The notes beneath the pieces were generated by a model. That model saw nothing but the letters and a program-made list of their open reading frames with translations, was not told the origin of the DNA and searched no databases. A DNA stretch of 64,000 nucleotides from Limnanthes douglasii subsp. nivea (Eukaryota; Streptophyta; Magnoliopsida; Brassicales; Limnanthaceae), in NCBI GenBank assembly GCA_036936605.1, contig JAUPFV010000005.1:76210885-76274884 (forward strand). The letters are read 5' to 3'. Below are positions 21,499 through 33,464 of the stretch, one piece after another. Numbering within the stretch: the stretch's first letter is position 1; every line of letters starts with the position of its first letter. The position numbers were made by a program, and so were the translations under genes.

Positions 21499-24200
21499 GG
21501 GGGTAAAAATTATGACGACCTTCGAAGGACATGAGAGTTAAAGAACGATCTTTCTAAGAGCGATAACGAGAACGAAAATAGCCCTTCCAGCTCCCCCTCC
21601 AATGAATTGGAGGAGGAGCATGAAAACTCCTAATTGATCCAAGTGGTGTATCGGCCTTATGAGGCTATTAATAACAAGAAGGGGTCAACTCATATATATG
21701 TTAACCCGATGGGTTCTTCTCCCGGTGTACCCAATGTTTGACTACCTCGGGATGGTGAGACTTCTCTTGATGTGAAGGAAGATTACATATTGGTGTTCCG
21801 TGAGTGGTTCGATGGGGGAGTTCGTTTTCCTCTTCACCCATTCTTTATTAGATTCTTCAATCTGCTTGACATATGCCCTAGCCATGTAAGTCTCAATACA
21901 TGGCGTACCTTTTTATCCTACTTCATTATTTTAAGACTATCAAGGATTGAACTTGAGATGGATGAGGTTTTGTCCTTGATCATCGTGACTCCCAATTCTA
22001 CATTCCCGATATACTTCATCTTCGTACCGAACCAATATAAGGTTGTTGACAAGCTACTGGAGTTTGAGAGAAAGTGGAAGTGCCACTTCTTTTTCCTATG
22101 TAGTTTTTGGGAGAATGGTTCGACCCACCTAGGTAGTTTGTAGAAGAGAAAGAGTAGGAACATGAGTCTGAACTCCTAGCCTTGATTTAATTTGCGTATA
22201 GCTTTATCATTTCTTATTCTCCTTTCTTTCTACTGATATTTTCCACTTTACCCTTGAAAATTAATCGAAATTCTTGTTTTCATTATCCAACCGTGCCAAG
22301 ATTGTCATTTCCCAACTCCGTTTTTAGGCCGTAGCAAATTGGGAACGTAAATTTCACTAGTGTCTGACTGCTCCTAACTTCGCATGGACCAATCTTTAGA
22401 TTATGGCGGACCAACAACACAAATCCTCTACCTACAAACTCACTCCAGAAAAGGATGTGGTAAAGGTGATGGCACTCTTATAGGCCAACATTTTTCTTCC
22501 CAAGCGGAGGCGCGCTAAAAGTAAACATGTTAAAGCTGAATCAGGCGGCCCTTCAAAGAACAAGAAAAAAAAATTGACCCTCAAATGTTTGTGTACATGA
22601 GGATTACTCTCCCAAGGATAAAATTCACAATTTCTCTTCCAAGGAGAAATTCCCCTCCGATAAGTCCAAAGGGAAATGAATTCTCTCTAGAAGTGGTTCG
22701 GCTCAAAAGTCTATGTCTTCAACCCCCATCACGTATCTTTTCATTATGAAAGTGAAGAAGAGATCAAAGCATATCGAGGCTCAAGATATGGGTCCATGGT
22801 AGCTCGCTATGCTGCAGATGCCAGTACTTCGGTTGCTTCAACAAATCGGTGCCTCCCAGACGTTATGGTGTGGATCACTGCCTTCAATATAGAGGTATCA
22901 TCTAACTTCACCAGATGCTTTTGGATTATTTTTTTTGTATTCTTACTTTGGCTTATTGATTTTCGTAAATACTAAACACTGCCTTAAGGGTAATCATGAA
23001 CATGAATGACCGAGACCACTTAGAGCTTTCTGACTTCTCTTCCTTGATGAGTGATCCTGTCTAACATGTCTGGGATGGTGACATGACCCTTTCTACTATA
23101 ATGAGCTGGAAATCCACCCTACCAACTGAACAAAAGACTATTAGAAAACGAGAACTCAAAGCTCAAAGCGAAGGTCAAATTTTTTTTCAACGGAAGTTAA
23201 CGTGCTAAAACCCTAGTCCAAACGAGTCCCTATATTAGATTCTGAAGTGACTTACATCGAACCTTGCACAAGGCTACACTGGTCTGGGAAGCAACAAAAA
23301 AATATGAGGATCTTTCAAAACTAAATACTGAGTTGTTGAATACTTTAGCGAGCCACGCCAAAAAGATAACCAATATGATGGTTCCTGGTTTCCCGCAGAA
23401 ATTTCTCGTCCTACACCTGGGATCTTTATGAAAACTTGTTCCTGTTAAGTAATGCCTCTCGGACTATCCGTCGAATAGTGATATGGAGATCGATGATGCG
23501 GAGGGGGAGCTCTAAGAAGAAGAAACAAACCCTCTTAATCCTTCCCCCATTTAAGTCGAAGGGAAGAACTATCATAACCAAGAAAAAATTGATTTGTTCA
23601 CCACAAAAATATTTTTGACGAGATCGTTCACCGCAAATATTTTTTCAGTGAGATAAGATTCTTGGCTTCAAAATACACTCAGAGTTTACAACTTTCTCTC
23701 CATTATTCGGCAGATTCCTCCAGTTTCACCCGTCTATAAGGCCCTCACCATAGTATTAGGTATACTTTCGCAATCGTTTTCCATTACAAAATTAATGAAT
23801 GGCAAAGAATTTGAGGTCATTTGAAGATACTGGGGACTAAGAAATACCCTGCTTGAGGTTGAGAGTGAGGTTAAGGACGATATGACCCATTCCTGCTCTA
23901 GTGAACTAGAGGATGAAGAATGTAATAACTCCTCGGAATTCCAAGTAGTTAACTGACCCTCTCGGGTCAAAAGATGGTATGACTTGTATATTCGTCACAT
24001 CGAGGGGTACCTAACCAGAACTTCTTTGATTAGTCCCCAAACCACTTCCAATTATCTGAAATCTGTCTCCTCTTCTGTAACTTTCGTTGCTCCAGAAAAC
24101 TCAAATCTTGCTATAGTTGATGAACCCCGATCAAGAATCAACCTTCAAAAAATTTCTAAAAAGTGGATGGTTTCGCGGCCTTCCCTAAAAGAGTAAAGAC
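21499..24200 (+). pseudogene. Antisense-type ORF of element C (Transposase_28-like)
   Basis: Same family as 4283-6649 and the minus-strand ORF in element E. Block 1 (21800-21930) reads 'GGVRFPLHPFFIRFFNLLDI', CPSHV and N.W; block 2 (22075-22120) reads 'WKCHFFFLCSFWENG'. The longest open part is 21772-22143. A probable intron ends at about 22327 (ttttttag|gccg). Later parts are charged ('PKRRRAKSKHVKAESGG' near 22500) and then hydrophilic with many stops. It is the only coding region left in element C. Confidence 0.65.
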
Positions 24201-24234
24201 AAAGGGGAAAGAGGGTGCACCGAGCAAGACTAGA

Positions 24235-24467
24235 GTGTTTATCTATAAAGAAAAAATGATTAACAATATCTGAATAGTAAAAAACGAGTTGGGTCCGCTC
24301 AAGTGTGATGACATGCGTTATTTATATTGACCCTTATGAACTTAGGTGGATTTTATTGGTCCAAAGATACATAAAGAATCTTTTAGGGGTCTTTTCTTTA
24401 TATTAATAAATAAAAAGTGGTCTGGTTTACTAACCAATCCATAAATTTACCAAGTTCCCCATTATCA
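24235..24467. repeat. Right LTR-like repeat of element C
   Basis: Begins TGTTTATC and ends ATTATCA (TG...CA). The adjacent sequence on the right (24468 onward) is MULE coding sequence, which fixes this border. Confidence 0.7.
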
Positions 24468-25125
24468 AGTTTCATCAATATAAATATAATAGCCAAAGCA
24501 CGAATGCATAAAAAGCAATCAATTTGGTATATAGTAAAATTTAGATTCCATAAGATCAACAACCATAACATGTTTAGAAAAAAATTCATGTAAATGTGTA
24601 AAACAACGAACTATCCATGAACGACCTATTCTCACATTGGCCTTAAACTTGTTTTCAAATTCAGGATAATGACTATTGGAATCTTTAACATACACATAAC
24701 ATATTGAAATTTGACTTATAAGTAAAATTTAATCTTGTTCATTAACTACATTATAGGTAGAGTGGAATAATGTTTGATCTGATTATTGAAAGACTCTGTT
24801 GGAGTATAAGTCATGGAACCGTAGCGCTTGTCTTTGAAAAAAGCTCAAGCATATTTATTTGGAGGTAAATTTCTCGCAAAAATAATAACTTTATGACTTC
24901 ATTCATTAATAAATTTATCCATATATTCAGTGTATAGGTTCTGAGTCGGGGCATACGCACACTTTTAAATATGTAAACCATCTTAGTCCTAAATCGTGAG
25001 GATGTACTACTCAAAAAATAATTCAAATTCCTAATAAGATGAAAAATACAATATGCATGATAATAATTTAGCAACAAAGAAGTAACAACATTAACAATAC
25101 CAAAAAAAAATCATTAAAATGTGAT
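24468..25125 (-). pseudogene. MULE transposase, catalytic C-half and SWIM finger
   Basis: Minus-strand frames give 'YHAYCIFHLIRNL' (25065; the C..H motif of the MULE domain), 'YMDKFINE' and 'RYGSMTYTPTESFN' (about 24820, equivalent of RYxxMTxNxxESxN), then 'HVMVVDL' and 'IYQIDCFLCIRALAII' (about 24530), which matches the second half of a SWIM finger with the zinc His changed. It would cut and paste Mutator-like DNA elements. Frameshifts are many. The reading stops at 24468, where element C begins. Confidence 0.75.
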
Positions 25126-25269
25126 TTGATATTTCAGCACACGGGATTTCAACATATCTAGAAACAATAGCTAATTATCATAATCTTTTGACCCAACAAT
25201 AGCATATGAAACATGAAAATTATTTTCAAAAAGGTATGGGAAAAGAAAAATATAAATCAAAATGTTATC

Positions 25270-25640
25270 GGTTATGAGTTAGTCTCACATGAAATTAGTT
25301 ATACATGGTCACACATCTCGCATCTATCATATGAGGTGTCTCGAATTAGTTAAGAAGTGTTATAGAGTCACATTTATCATATTGGTTATGCATAGTTTCA
25401 CACCTATCATATTGGCTATATTTGGTCCCGTATCTATCATATTGATTATTCATAGTCTCGCATCTATTAAATTATTTATGTATAATCTCACACATATCCA
25501 AATTGGTTATGTATTGTCTCACATCTATCATACTGCTTATGCCTAGTCTCGTATATGTCATCTTGATTATGTCTAGTCTTGCATCTATCATATTGGTTAC
25601 GCATAGTTCGCATCTATCATATGTTTTATCTCGCATTTTG
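25270..25640. repeat. Minisatellite in MULE transposase, 30-35 bp unit
   Basis: About ten degenerate copies of 'tatcatattggttatgcatagtctcgcatc'. It lies between the DGT-like motif (25760) and the C..H motif (25065) of the transposase, where MULEs normally have only coding sequence (or an intron). Same word family as the arrays at 16231-20010. Confidence 0.8.
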
Positions 25641-25689
25641 CATCTAACATAAGAATGAAACATGTTTTTAAATTTAAAACAGTTGAGAA

Positions 25690-26420
25690 CAAAAGTCATC
25701 GTTGTTACAATCTTTACTTATGGAAGATAATAATACCCCTCTATGTTTCCCTATAAAAAGAGTCCATTAATAAATGATCGATAATAATAGAAAATTTGGA
25801 GACAAAAACCAGATGATATGAAAAAAATACTTGAAGATGTTGGTTTCTAGAGTATACTCCATTGAGTAGTAAATTGTAATATCAAGAATCTTCACTGATT
25901 TCTTTAAAGCAACCCATGAAAGACGATATGAAATATCTACGATGTAGTCGGTATTTACAAATATTTTTTTCGCTTTTGATGGTAACATTAATTTTAGTCT
26001 TAATACAATCACTTTCTCCATAAAAACATATCAAAAGTCGTATAAAGTCTCCATGGAAGTTCCTTTGAATATTATTTCTTGGAATGAACAATTATTATTG
26101 ATTTACTATTTATGAAAATATTTGAATGTAAATAAAAACTTATTGTAAATAAAACCGGCATGTAGCTAATCTTAAACTACTACATCTTTTTCAAAGACAT
26201 ATCCAACAACTCTAATTCCATCAGCTCAACCATCAATAACAAGTTTTTTGTTCTTATGACCAAAAAAACTAATACCAAAATTAATTTCCCCACTAATAAA
26301 ATGTTGATATGAAATTTCAAATAAACTTAAAGAAGTAAGATTTTCTTCTTCAACAACAACATAAATTTGTATATCAATAGTAACAGTTGAACAAACCAAA
26401 GTATCAATAATTGAGAACAA
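25690..26420 (-). pseudogene. MULE transposase, N-part and first catalytic motif
   Basis: At 25790-25690 a minus-strand frame reads 'WTLFIGKHRGVLLSSISKD' followed by CNND, equivalent to the 'DGTFLKGKYKGVLL...D.N' block with the first catalytic Asp region damaged. 26420-26226 ('IYVVVEEENLTSLSLFEI') and 26091-25882 are upstream frames in the right order for the N-terminal region, though less diagnostic. 26932-27230 on the same strand has a 5'UTR-like composition. Confidence 0.6.
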
Positions 26421-26659
26421 ACCAAAAAAATCATGATCACAGCCTAAGATACAATTCTTGAAGCCATCGTAACAATATCTTATTTGAAATTACCTCCAAT
26501 CAACATATCTTATTTACATAAAACGAAGTTAAGAATACCTTCTAAGTATTCAAATACACCAATACCATGGATTATAATTTCACCATTTAGTTTAAAAATA
26601 CATAGTCCAGTTCTAGATACCGTTTACATGTCTCTAACAATAAAAGAGATAAAAATAAA

Positions 26660-26800
26660 AATGTGCCTTGCATCTCGCATTGAAAAATTAACAACGTCTT
26701 GCATTTATAAATTAACAAAGTCTTGTATTTGAAAATTAATAAATTCTCACTCTTTTAAGTCAGGTAAATAAAGTCTCGCAACCCTAAACTAATATGAGAA
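26660..26800. repeat. Short GTCTCGCAT-type repeats
   Basis: 'catctcgcattgaaaaattaac', 'gtcttgcatttataaattaac', 'gtcttgtatttgaaaattaat' and 'gtctcgcaaccc' in a row, about 30-bp spacing. Confidence 0.65.
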
Positions 26801-27239
26801 ACACAAGACAATATGTGCAAGATATGAGACAAACGATACATGTCATAAAGTACAAAACTTATTCCTCGAGAGATTACCTAAAACTTATAATTCAAAACAT
26901 AAAAAAATCAACAAAAAAATATAAAAACAAACTAAAGTATGGATTTATATCTAATCAAAACCGAATATAACAACGAAACCAAATAAAACAGAATTTGACA
27001 CTTACATTTACAAAAGTTAGAAATCGACTGGAAGATGAAAGCAAATGAAAATAGATGATGGAATTGATTGAAAATCAACAAGGAAAACAAAATCGACAAT
27101 AAAATTTGAGTGCAAATAAACATATAAACTGCAAATCGAGTAGAAGATGAATCGCCATAGAAGCTGCAAATTGAAAGGAAGATAAATTGGCAATTAGAGT
27201 TTTCAGAAAGAGAGAACAAAATATTTCATTTTTTTAATA

Positions 27240-29041
27240 TTTTATATAATTGATTAAGGGTATTTGGAGTATTATAAAAAAAAGCTAGATTGTCGTAAAT
27301 AAGAAATTTAACTAGCTCTTTGGTATGACTAAATTATAATTAGGATAGTAAATGGAGAATAAGTTTGTTTTTAGATAGTTATATGTACTTATTAATTTAT
27401 TCAAATATTAATTAATCAAATTAAATTCAGTTTTGATTTATTCAAATAATTTCGATTAAAATTGATTTTAAAAAATTAATTTTTTAAAGAACAAGTGAAG
27501 TCTTTTAAAAATCTACATTTTCTACCTTCTGAATTAGAACAATCATTTGATTTAAACTCTGTAGTGAGGTTATAGAAGAACAATCATTTAATTTCAACTG
27601 TAGTGAAGTTCTAGTTAAAGTGAGAGTCCTTATTTAAAGATCTTATTTATAATTGAGATTATTAAATATTATTTTAGATTTTTCATTGATTCTTAACTAG
27701 CTAGTAAATAATTTAAGTTTGACCTATTTATTCTTAAATATTTAAAAGTAAATATATTTTGATATTTTTATCTATTTGAATTTATTTTAGAATGATATAG
27801 GCGTTAGAGGTTTATTAACATTACTTTTTATATGCTCAAGGTTCGATAACTTACATATTAGTCCTTTATCAATATAATATGAAATATTAGTTAACTTTAC
27901 ATTTAATATACTTAAGGTTTGGTTAATTTGTATTTTTTATCCTTATTAATATCCTCTTAATTCTTACGAGCGAAGTGAGTGATGAGCATAAATTTAAGTA
28001 CAGTTTGATTCACCTTGCTAGTTTAAGTACTTGTGAACCTTTATGGAACCAACAAGAGTTTGATTTATGGTTCTCACGTACAACCAAACCTTTGCTTTTA
28101 TAGTTACTTGATATGTATAACCAAATTACTAGGGTTCAATGTGGTTGGATAGTCATTTTTTTACTTTTTCCTTTTTCTAGCAATTGTAATTTTTTTGTTT
28201 AAACTTCTAGTTCGCGGTAATATTCAAGCATTACTGTTGTTTCCCTTTGTTGGGACCAGTTATTCTTAGTCGAACTATCCCCACTCCAAAAAACTTGGAT
28301 TAGTACTACATTAACTCCATAACTCATTAAAAATATTTCAGTGGCTCAAACCTCTCTTGATGATAAATGTTTTTATTTTGTCAAAGAGAAAATAGTGCAC
28401 GTGTAAGTAGTAGACTGCTAGAGTAACTAGTTTGTTTTTACTGAAGTAAAAAAAATTGCTAATTTTATCTATGTGAGTATCCCATAATATTTTTTAATGA
28501 AACCAAAAAGTATTATTAGTAAAAATAAATAAATAACTAAAAGGAATATACCTCCTATTTTATGTTATACCAAACTTATAAAATCAATTCCATTAAATTT
28601 TAGAGACCCTGAGAGTAATGAAGAGATAATTAGAGGATTTATAATGAAAAATGATAATAATTTCACATGGGAAAAAGAGATACTTCATAGAGTTAACGCT
28701 TATGTTCTCTTATGACCGTTAGGTTTTGTAGTGGAGCACCAAATCTCTAGACGCTTGTACGGTGAATATAAGATATGTGTTTCGGCTATAGATATCAACT
28801 AGTTGTATTTTTTATCTATTTTTCCTTTCCTCTCTTTTATGGTATTTTCGTTTTTTTATTAATGATCCCCCATTAGCAAGTTTGTTATTTCATTTTCCTT
28901 TCAATTGTAGCAAATGACATAAACACAAGTATTTGAGGCTTTCAAGTTTTGACATCAATAGGTTGATCCATAGAATTTATGTTTCCAAACCCAAACCCAT
29001 TTATTTTATATCCCGTGCTGTTCAGGCACCATCATTATTGG
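27240..29041. other. AT-rich intergenic DNA
   Basis: No ORF, repeat array or recognisable domain seen. Local near-duplications of 'gaacaatcatttgatttaaactctgtagtgaggtt' type occur at 27537-27612. Confidence 0.5.
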
Positions 29042-31345
29042 TAGGGTGGTAAATATGTCTTGTCATGGTATCACGGTCACTGTACTATCATGGAAATAGA
29101 AAAAACATAACGAGTTTAGACATGATGTGGTTTTTTTATCCCCTGTTGTCCAATCACGGTAAGACCAGCATCTTGTCCAGTCACGAAAACGGTAAAGCAC
29201 GCTGAGAATTTCTTCTTATCACGGACATGAGAACGGTAAAGTTACGGTAACATGAAAAACGTGATATTTTTTTATTCGTCCAAAACTCATAATAATTTTC
29301 ATTATTCCTTATAATGTGGTAGATTTTTAAGAGTCGGATTTGTAATATTTAAGAAACTTTTCAAATTTTTATTATTTTTATAATACATAGAGTACGAGTG
29401 TTGTTATTGTTTGATAGAACAAATTTCTATACTTTAATTATATAGTTTGTATAACAAATTTAAAAGTAGTATAAGGTTATAATGGTTTGATTATAAATAC
29501 TATAATTGTTTCTCTAGTTTGATTATTATAAGTGATAAAATAATTGTTATAGTTTGATTATAGTATAAGTTATTATAATTTGATTATTATAAGTAGTACG
29601 AGTGTTGTTATTGTCTGATTATTATTAGTGAAAAACAATTATGATATGTGTTGGGTGGTAGTATAGTATAATTATAGTATAATTGTATAAATAAATATTG
29701 TTGGTTATGACATTGAAGGATAAAAATATTTTTTATTTAATATAAACCTTTGATCGAATTTAGAACTTTGATCCACTTTGGAGCTTTAATCGAATTATAG
29801 AATATAAAATTGGGTTGAGACACTATAGATGATTGGTGGCAGAAGAGACGTGTATTTGTAGGGAATTTAAGTAGTTGCGGATGAAATATTATGGATGAGT
29901 AGTAGTAATGGTAGTGGAATAGAACATTTTCTTTAAAAAAAACTAGCCTTAGTAAGGTACCTGGCTATGTTGTTGCAGCTAGCCAAGTTCCCAACTAAGG
30001 CTATTTTTTTTAAAATAATTCTTATACTCATTCACTTCTTCCTTGTAAATACACATCTCTTCTTCCTTTAAATATGTCTCTCTTCTTTAATATAAATATA
30101 TAACATAATTCTCTCAACCAAGCTACTAAACCGAACTTGATAGGAAGTGAGAGATTAACATTTAAGGTTAGTTAATGATTGTTTCTTTATGGTTAGTAAC
30201 AAAAATTCATGTCTGACTTACATTCAAATATTTGTCATTTTTTCACTATTGCAACATGAACCCATAAATTTACCTTGTTTGATGATTAAGAATATGGATA
30301 CTAATCGTCAAAAAACATATATACCGTAAATAATGTTGATGTCTTATTTTCTTGTGAAAACAGATAGATATTATTGAATATGTTGAGAATCTAATTTAAT
30401 ATAAAGGTAGTATATGAAAGATTTCTCTATAAAATCAAGAGATGTAACCCTATAAACAACACATCTGGTTGAAGTGAGACTTGTATCACTATTTTGAATT
30501 CTTTATGGGTTGTCATTTCCAATGATTATGCACAACTTTATCTACCTCGAGCGTGACAATCATGTGAGGAAAATATATATCCACAGTTGGAGTCACAGTA
30601 AACGTCGAGTACTATTAGTAGTAGTATAAGGAAGATATTGACCAAATATGAGATGTTGAAGGAAATGTATGCAAGTCAATGTTGAATTAAGGATATCATT
30701 CAACAAATGAGTTTGCTACATCAAGATTTCTATATTAAGTTTAATGATTACCGACAAAGTTCTCTTAACTACTTCCAACATTTTAGTGTATGGCTAAATC
30801 TGTTAAGGATTTATGATCAACACTTTGGTAAATATCCTAATGTTCTTCCCCAACAAGCACAGACCGGACTTTAACCTACATGGGATATTCCTTTAGATAT
30901 AGGTAATAATAATGCAATAAATGATGATGAATAATTAGTACTAGAATCAAATGGATAGATGATGGTAATATATGAATATTAAATATTTTCTTTATTTGAT
31001 TGATTATATATTGTATCCAAAAGTAATTTTATTTATCTTTTCGTAGTCTTTCATATTTAAAGATTTTATTTTATGATAAGTATCTTAATTTACCTAAATT
31101 TACTCACAAAAATTGGATTGTAAAAACATAATAGACGATCCAATAAACTATTAAAAATATTTAAACAAAACTAAAAAATATCAAATAAATTAAATGAATC
31201 ACGAAGGTGCTAAAAATATCAAATAAATTAAATCAGAGGATTGAGTCACGATGCTGTTTCAATCACGGTGTGACTGTTTTAAACGAGATGGGACCAGTTT
31301 TACATGAGACGAGATATGGTGTGTCTTTTCGGTTTGCCACTTCTA
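29042..31345. mobile_element. Possible decayed hAT element
   Basis: The left edge TAGGGTGGTAAATATG and the right edge (reverse complement TAGAAGTGGCAAACCG) resemble hAT ends of the TAGGGGTGGCAAA kind. Words like 'tcacggt' recur at both ends (29083, 29154, 29218; 31247, 31263), as in hAT subterminal regions. No 8-bp duplication is seen and no transposase is recognisable inside, so this is tentative. Confidence 0.3.
29160..29370. repeat. Dispersed repeat shared with 48178-48370
   Basis: Both copies start near 'gaccagcat', contain 'gatattttttt', 'tcgtccaaaactca' and 'tagatttttaagag', and end in AT-rich DNA. About 200 bp, same orientation, clearly diverged. Confidence 0.6.
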
Positions 31346-32319
31346 GTTTTCGTCAAAAGTTTTGAATTATCAAATTAATTCTGTAATAGTTTATGATCAT
31401 GTTTAGAAGATAATGTTCCAAAAGAAAAAATATTTTATCAATACAACTAATGAGCACATAAGTAAGATTTTGTATGAGAATTATTACTATTTTGGTGATG
31501 ATCAATTTTTTATTATGCGAATGAAATGAAATTTATGTGAGCCGGTGATAAATAGATTACTAAAGAATTGCAAAATCCTTTGTGATTACATGTCTGATAA
31601 GACCATATTTTTAATTATGTACTCGATGCCGGTGTCCAGCTACCAGTTCATCTATCATTTTTGGACTTCTTTCAGCTATTGAGATGTGACATAGTCAATG
31701 TCAATTATCCCATCTCACTGTAAAGGACTCTATATGTATCTTTGATCAGTGATTTTAAATACTTCTCTTACTACTAATCATCTTTTCACAATAAGTACAA
31801 AGTTTTTACCAATTTTTCAAACTCTTATAAACTCGGAGAAAGAACTTTTTTGTTTTTTACCAGTGATTGAGAGACCAGTGAGTTCTGCCAATTTTCAGAT
31901 CTGAATCGAAATTAGAAGTTAAATTAAATATTTTATTTCTATTTTCTTTTTATAGGCTTTATATATTTCTACAATATAAATCTTGACAATATTTTATTTT
32001 TTCATTAGTAGAATATACTGGTATGTACAATGAGTTTAATACTATATTAAGACAAAGCTCATGTTTTTAGGTGCGATAAGTAATACTTGCAAGAGGTTTT
32101 ACCTTAAGGAACCTACCCTTAAACATTTTTGTTTGTTTAGATGCTGGCCTTAGAAATACAGGAATTTTAAAGCTAACCCCTCTGAGAAAGTGTGATGATT
32201 CACGGTATTGAAGAAAAGATGGAGGATGATTTGGTAGTTTAGGGTGTGGTGGCCGAATGATCAAATATATGAAAGGTTTCCTTTATGAAAAAAAAGACTA
32301 CTTATTATCCCTGTAAAGA

Positions 32320-32676
32320 GGGTTGTGATTCGAGAAAGTTGGAGAGATTATAATCCTATTGAGGTCAAAGTCAAAGGAAAACGTTTTGTGAGTGCCGGAG
32401 TTTCCAACTCTCTAGAATCATATGAGGTTCCTGATGTAGATTTCATGAGTTTTGTGAGAAGTCAAATACAAGTTAAGATTGTCCAATGACACCGGTTGGT
32501 CAAAAGTGAATGTCTTCTCTTAGTTAGTAGGGATGTTCCTTCAAAAAGGAATAAAAGGATGGAAGCAAAGGTCCACAAGGATGATATGATCACTTTGAAT
32601 CATATTGCTAAAAGTCTTAGAGTTGATGTGAATAAAGGTGAGGTTCCCATTGTGTCTCATGCCAGAATTTTATAAA
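32320..32676 (+). pseudogene. Decayed ORF, unidentified, upstream of element H
   Basis: From 32328 a frame reads VVIRESWRDYNPIEVKVKGK, FVSAGVSNSLESYEVPDVDF and MSFVRSQIQVKIV, one stop at 32488, then 'HRLVKSECLLLVSRDVPSKR' and onward to a stop at 32674. About 115 residues with a natural composition. The decayed coding-like sequence seems to go on to 32950 and resume after element H at 35325, where a charged, heptad-like segment (35490-35740, 'AKVKYLEGKLFDLEDARISL') lies. I do not recognise the family. Confidence 0.4.
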
Positions 32677-32957
32677 AATAAAAAGCACCTCCATCTAGGT
32701 GAGCTTCTTCAAAAAAAATATTAATATAGAAGGATAGTTATTCAAAAGCTGAAATTCTAAAACCTTCTAATAATACTCCTCTCAAAGTCATGTATAGCAC
32801 GAATACTAGTATTAATATCGATATGTTGACTGGTATGAGTAATTTATTCTTGTTGATCATCTTACTAACTTTGACCCAATGATGAACGATGCTGCCATGT
32901 TTTTGCAGCAGCTCAAAGTCCATCAAAAGAGATAAAAGAACAAATCTATGTGTTACT

Positions 32958-33376
32958 TGATAAGGGAAGGAAAATATAGGTGTTTGGCATGTAATTTAGC
33001 TTATTAATAAGGTTAAGGCCAATGTACTTAGTGGCTAAGGCCCAAAGTAAAGTACACATAAGAAATGAGGGACTTGAATGATAGTCCCCTAGAAGTTGTT
33101 TGTAAATAGTAAAATAGTGGGGTAAGAAATCCATTCTCATAATGGTAAACACTAAACATGTAATTTCACCCTCTACCCCTTTTCCTATATAAAGGACATT
33201 CCCCTTTGGGAAAAGGGCCAATGATTGAGTTATAATTACAGCACTTATTCCTTTTGTCTTTTCCATTTCTAGCAATTCACTATTTACAGTTACATCATAT
33301 GAATATCCTCTAGTTTGACCCCTTCATACGGACATCTTCATTTCTAAGCCTCACTAAAGAATCTCTGAGCGCATCA
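32958..33376 (+). repeat. 5' LTR of element H
   Basis: TGATAAGG...GCATCA, 419 bp. A TATA box 'ctatataaag' at about 33186 would start transcription of the element. Confidence 0.95.
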
Positions 33377-33396
33377 TTGGCGTCGTCTGTGGGAAC
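33377..33396 (+). other. Primer binding site of element H
   Basis: TTGGCGTCGTCTGTGGGAAC follows the LTR directly. It differs by one base from the corresponding site of element A, so both probably use the same host tRNA. Confidence 0.8.
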
Positions 33397-33464
33397 GTTA
33401 GGTACCCAGAATTAATTTTCTAAAACCTTAAAAACTAAAAACAAAAAAAAACATTGATACAGAA

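Larger units (their letters stand above)
20500..24467. mobile_element. LTR element C carrying only an antisense-type ORF
   Basis: Direct repeats (about 20600-20846 and 24235-24467) bracket a plus-strand ORF region of the Transposase_28-like family and no gag, RT or integrase. By analogy with elements A and E, where this ORF is antisense to pol and beside the 3' LTR, the left repeat would be the 3' LTR and gag-pol has been lost. It interrupts the MULE transposase: the SWIM-like motif ends right at 24468 and the C-terminus resumes at about 20460. The right border ends in ATTATCA (minus strand TGATAAT). The left border is uncertain, and I could not find a clean target duplication. Confidence 0.6.

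Noticed and set aside
25270..25640. CRISPR-like appearance of regularly spaced repeats
   Set aside because: Units are degenerate and adjacent, there are no unique spacers, and the context is eukaryotic.
26932..27219. 95-codon minus-strand frame at the MULE 5' side
   Set aside because: Composition is that of a 5'UTR or intron (Phe/Ser/Ile from T-rich DNA); no transposase motif.
29042..31345. hAT transposase inside the hAT candidate
   Set aside because: Frames at 30600-30960 are too broken and lack the hAT dimerisation motif.
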